In this document: one piece after another, positions 63,689-64,000 of the stretch | Position numbering within the stretch: position 1 is the stretch's first letter | Layout of the letters: each line of letters opens with the position of its first letter | DNA from: Bacteroidetes bacterium GWF2_33_16 | GTDB taxonomy: Bacteria > Bacteroidota > Bacteroidia > Bacteroidales > UBA12077 | Reading direction: 5' to 3' | Length of the DNA: 64,000 bases | Assembly (NCBI GenBank): GCA_001768565.1 | Contig: MEOE01000001.1 | Location: forward strand, 124,001-188,000 | Position numbers and translations under genes: made by a program | The notes under the pieces: generated by a model | The model's database searches: none | Told to the model about the DNA's origin: nothing | The model's input: only the letters and a program-made list of their open reading frames with translations

Positions 63689-64000
63689 ATGATCGACTTA
63701 TCTACAAAATACATGGGATTCGAACTAAGGAATCCAATAATCGCAGCCAGTTCAGGTTTAACAGATACATCTGACAAGATAAAAAACCTTGAGATTAAAG
63801 GAGCAGGAGCTGTTGTGCTAAAATCATTATTCGAGGAACAAATAATGATGGAAATTGATTCAATTTCTGCCAGTAACTTATATAACAACAATAGCGAAGC
63901 CGAAAACTATGTTTCGTATTATACCCGAAAACATAATCTTGATGAATATTTGCGATTGATTGAAAACTCAAAAAAAGAAGTTAAAATACCCGTAATTGCG
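63689..64000 (+). CDS. Dihydroorotate dehydrogenase-like protein, 5' part
   Basis: 104 codons open to the window end. MIDLSTKYMGFELRNPIIAA-SSGLTD and GAGAVVLKSLFEEQ match the start of the FMN TIM-barrel DHOD superfamily. The EEQIMMEIDSISA segment resembles the DHOD-like proteins of anaerobes, which are not proven pyrimidine enzymes and are often encoded apart from pyr genes. The C-terminal part, including catalytic residues, is outside the window. Confidence 0.85.
   Translation, partial: MIDLSTKYMGFELRNPIIAASSGLTDTSDKIKNLEIKGAGAVVLKSLFEEQIMMEIDSISASNLYNNNSEAENYVSYYTRKHNLDEYLRLIENSKKEVKIPVIA

Overview
The window is about 64 kb of AT-rich DNA from a chromosome of the Bacteroidota, most likely a Bacteroidales/Marinilabiliales-type marine or anaerobic member. 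The evidence is a PorP/SprF (type IX secretion) protein, TAnnTTTG-type -7 promoter boxes, a two-component propeller histidine kinase, YceI/porin pairs, a complete Na+-NQR operon, Rrf2 and Pst/Pho genes in Bacteroidota style, and a lipoprotein carrying the GC-D-A-NY-P-DDGSC motif. No rRNA or tRNA gene was seen. Both ends cut genes: an alpha-glucan phosphorylase on the left and a dihydroorotate-dehydrogenase-like protein on the right.

Layout. 1-2.2 kb: glycogen phosphorylase end and a TPR-like membrane protein. 2.4-9.6 kb: an accessory island bounded by two identical 98-bp direct repeats. The right copy is the promoter and first eight codons of an HD-domain (p)ppGpp-hydrolase-like gene; the left copy is a broken remnant of the same sequence. 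The island holds a secreted M15 peptidase with a toxin-like N-terminus and two small downstream genes, a small membrane protein, a wrecked REP-associated transposase with its hairpins, an XRE-ImmA/IrrE plus DUF4411 pair, a HEAT-like secreted protein and a MITE-like palindrome. 9.5-18.6 kb: the HD gene, a lipoprotein, a His-rich gene with a decayed duplicate, and a heavy-metal RND efflux operon (adaptor, pump, TolC) interrupted by a four-helix-bundle gene set between two heptanucleotide repeat arrays. 19-22.6 kb: PorP/SprF, OmpH/Skp, GT2 and a DivIC/FtsB protein. 22.7-30.3 kb: a likely tungsten/molybdenum-pterin enzyme locus (ThiS/MoaD-like, ThiF/MoeB-like, DUF364, AOR-family oxidoreductase) and a propeller histidine kinase. 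30.5-35.5 kb: an MBL-fold hydrolase, yceI-porin-yceI-rrf2, and YebC. 35.6-42.9 kb: porin-pstSCAB-phoU-phoR-like operon behind direct repeats resembling a Pho box. 43-52.2 kb: proline dehydrogenase, an outer-membrane protein, a small Cys-rich membrane protein, apbE and nqrABCDEF. 52.5-58.5 kb: a phosphoesterase, a Cache-PAS-CBS-DUF294 signalling protein, an ActP-like sodium symporter and its DUF485 partner. 58.7-62.6 kb: polyphosphate kinase divergent from a CYTH/CHAD protein. 62.8 kb to the end: a DUF4382-like lipoprotein and the partial DHOD-like gene.

Together the genes describe a sodium-energised cell (Na+-NQR, Na+ symporter) with phosphate import and polyphosphate storage, metal efflux, and probable tungsten-dependent aldehyde or related oxidation. 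The most unusual parts are the repeat-bounded 7-kb island, the repeat-flanked four-helix cassette inside the efflux operon, the compact secreted M15 protein with a large insertion in its catalytic domain, and the small Cys-rich protein beside apbE/nqr that may act like NqrM.
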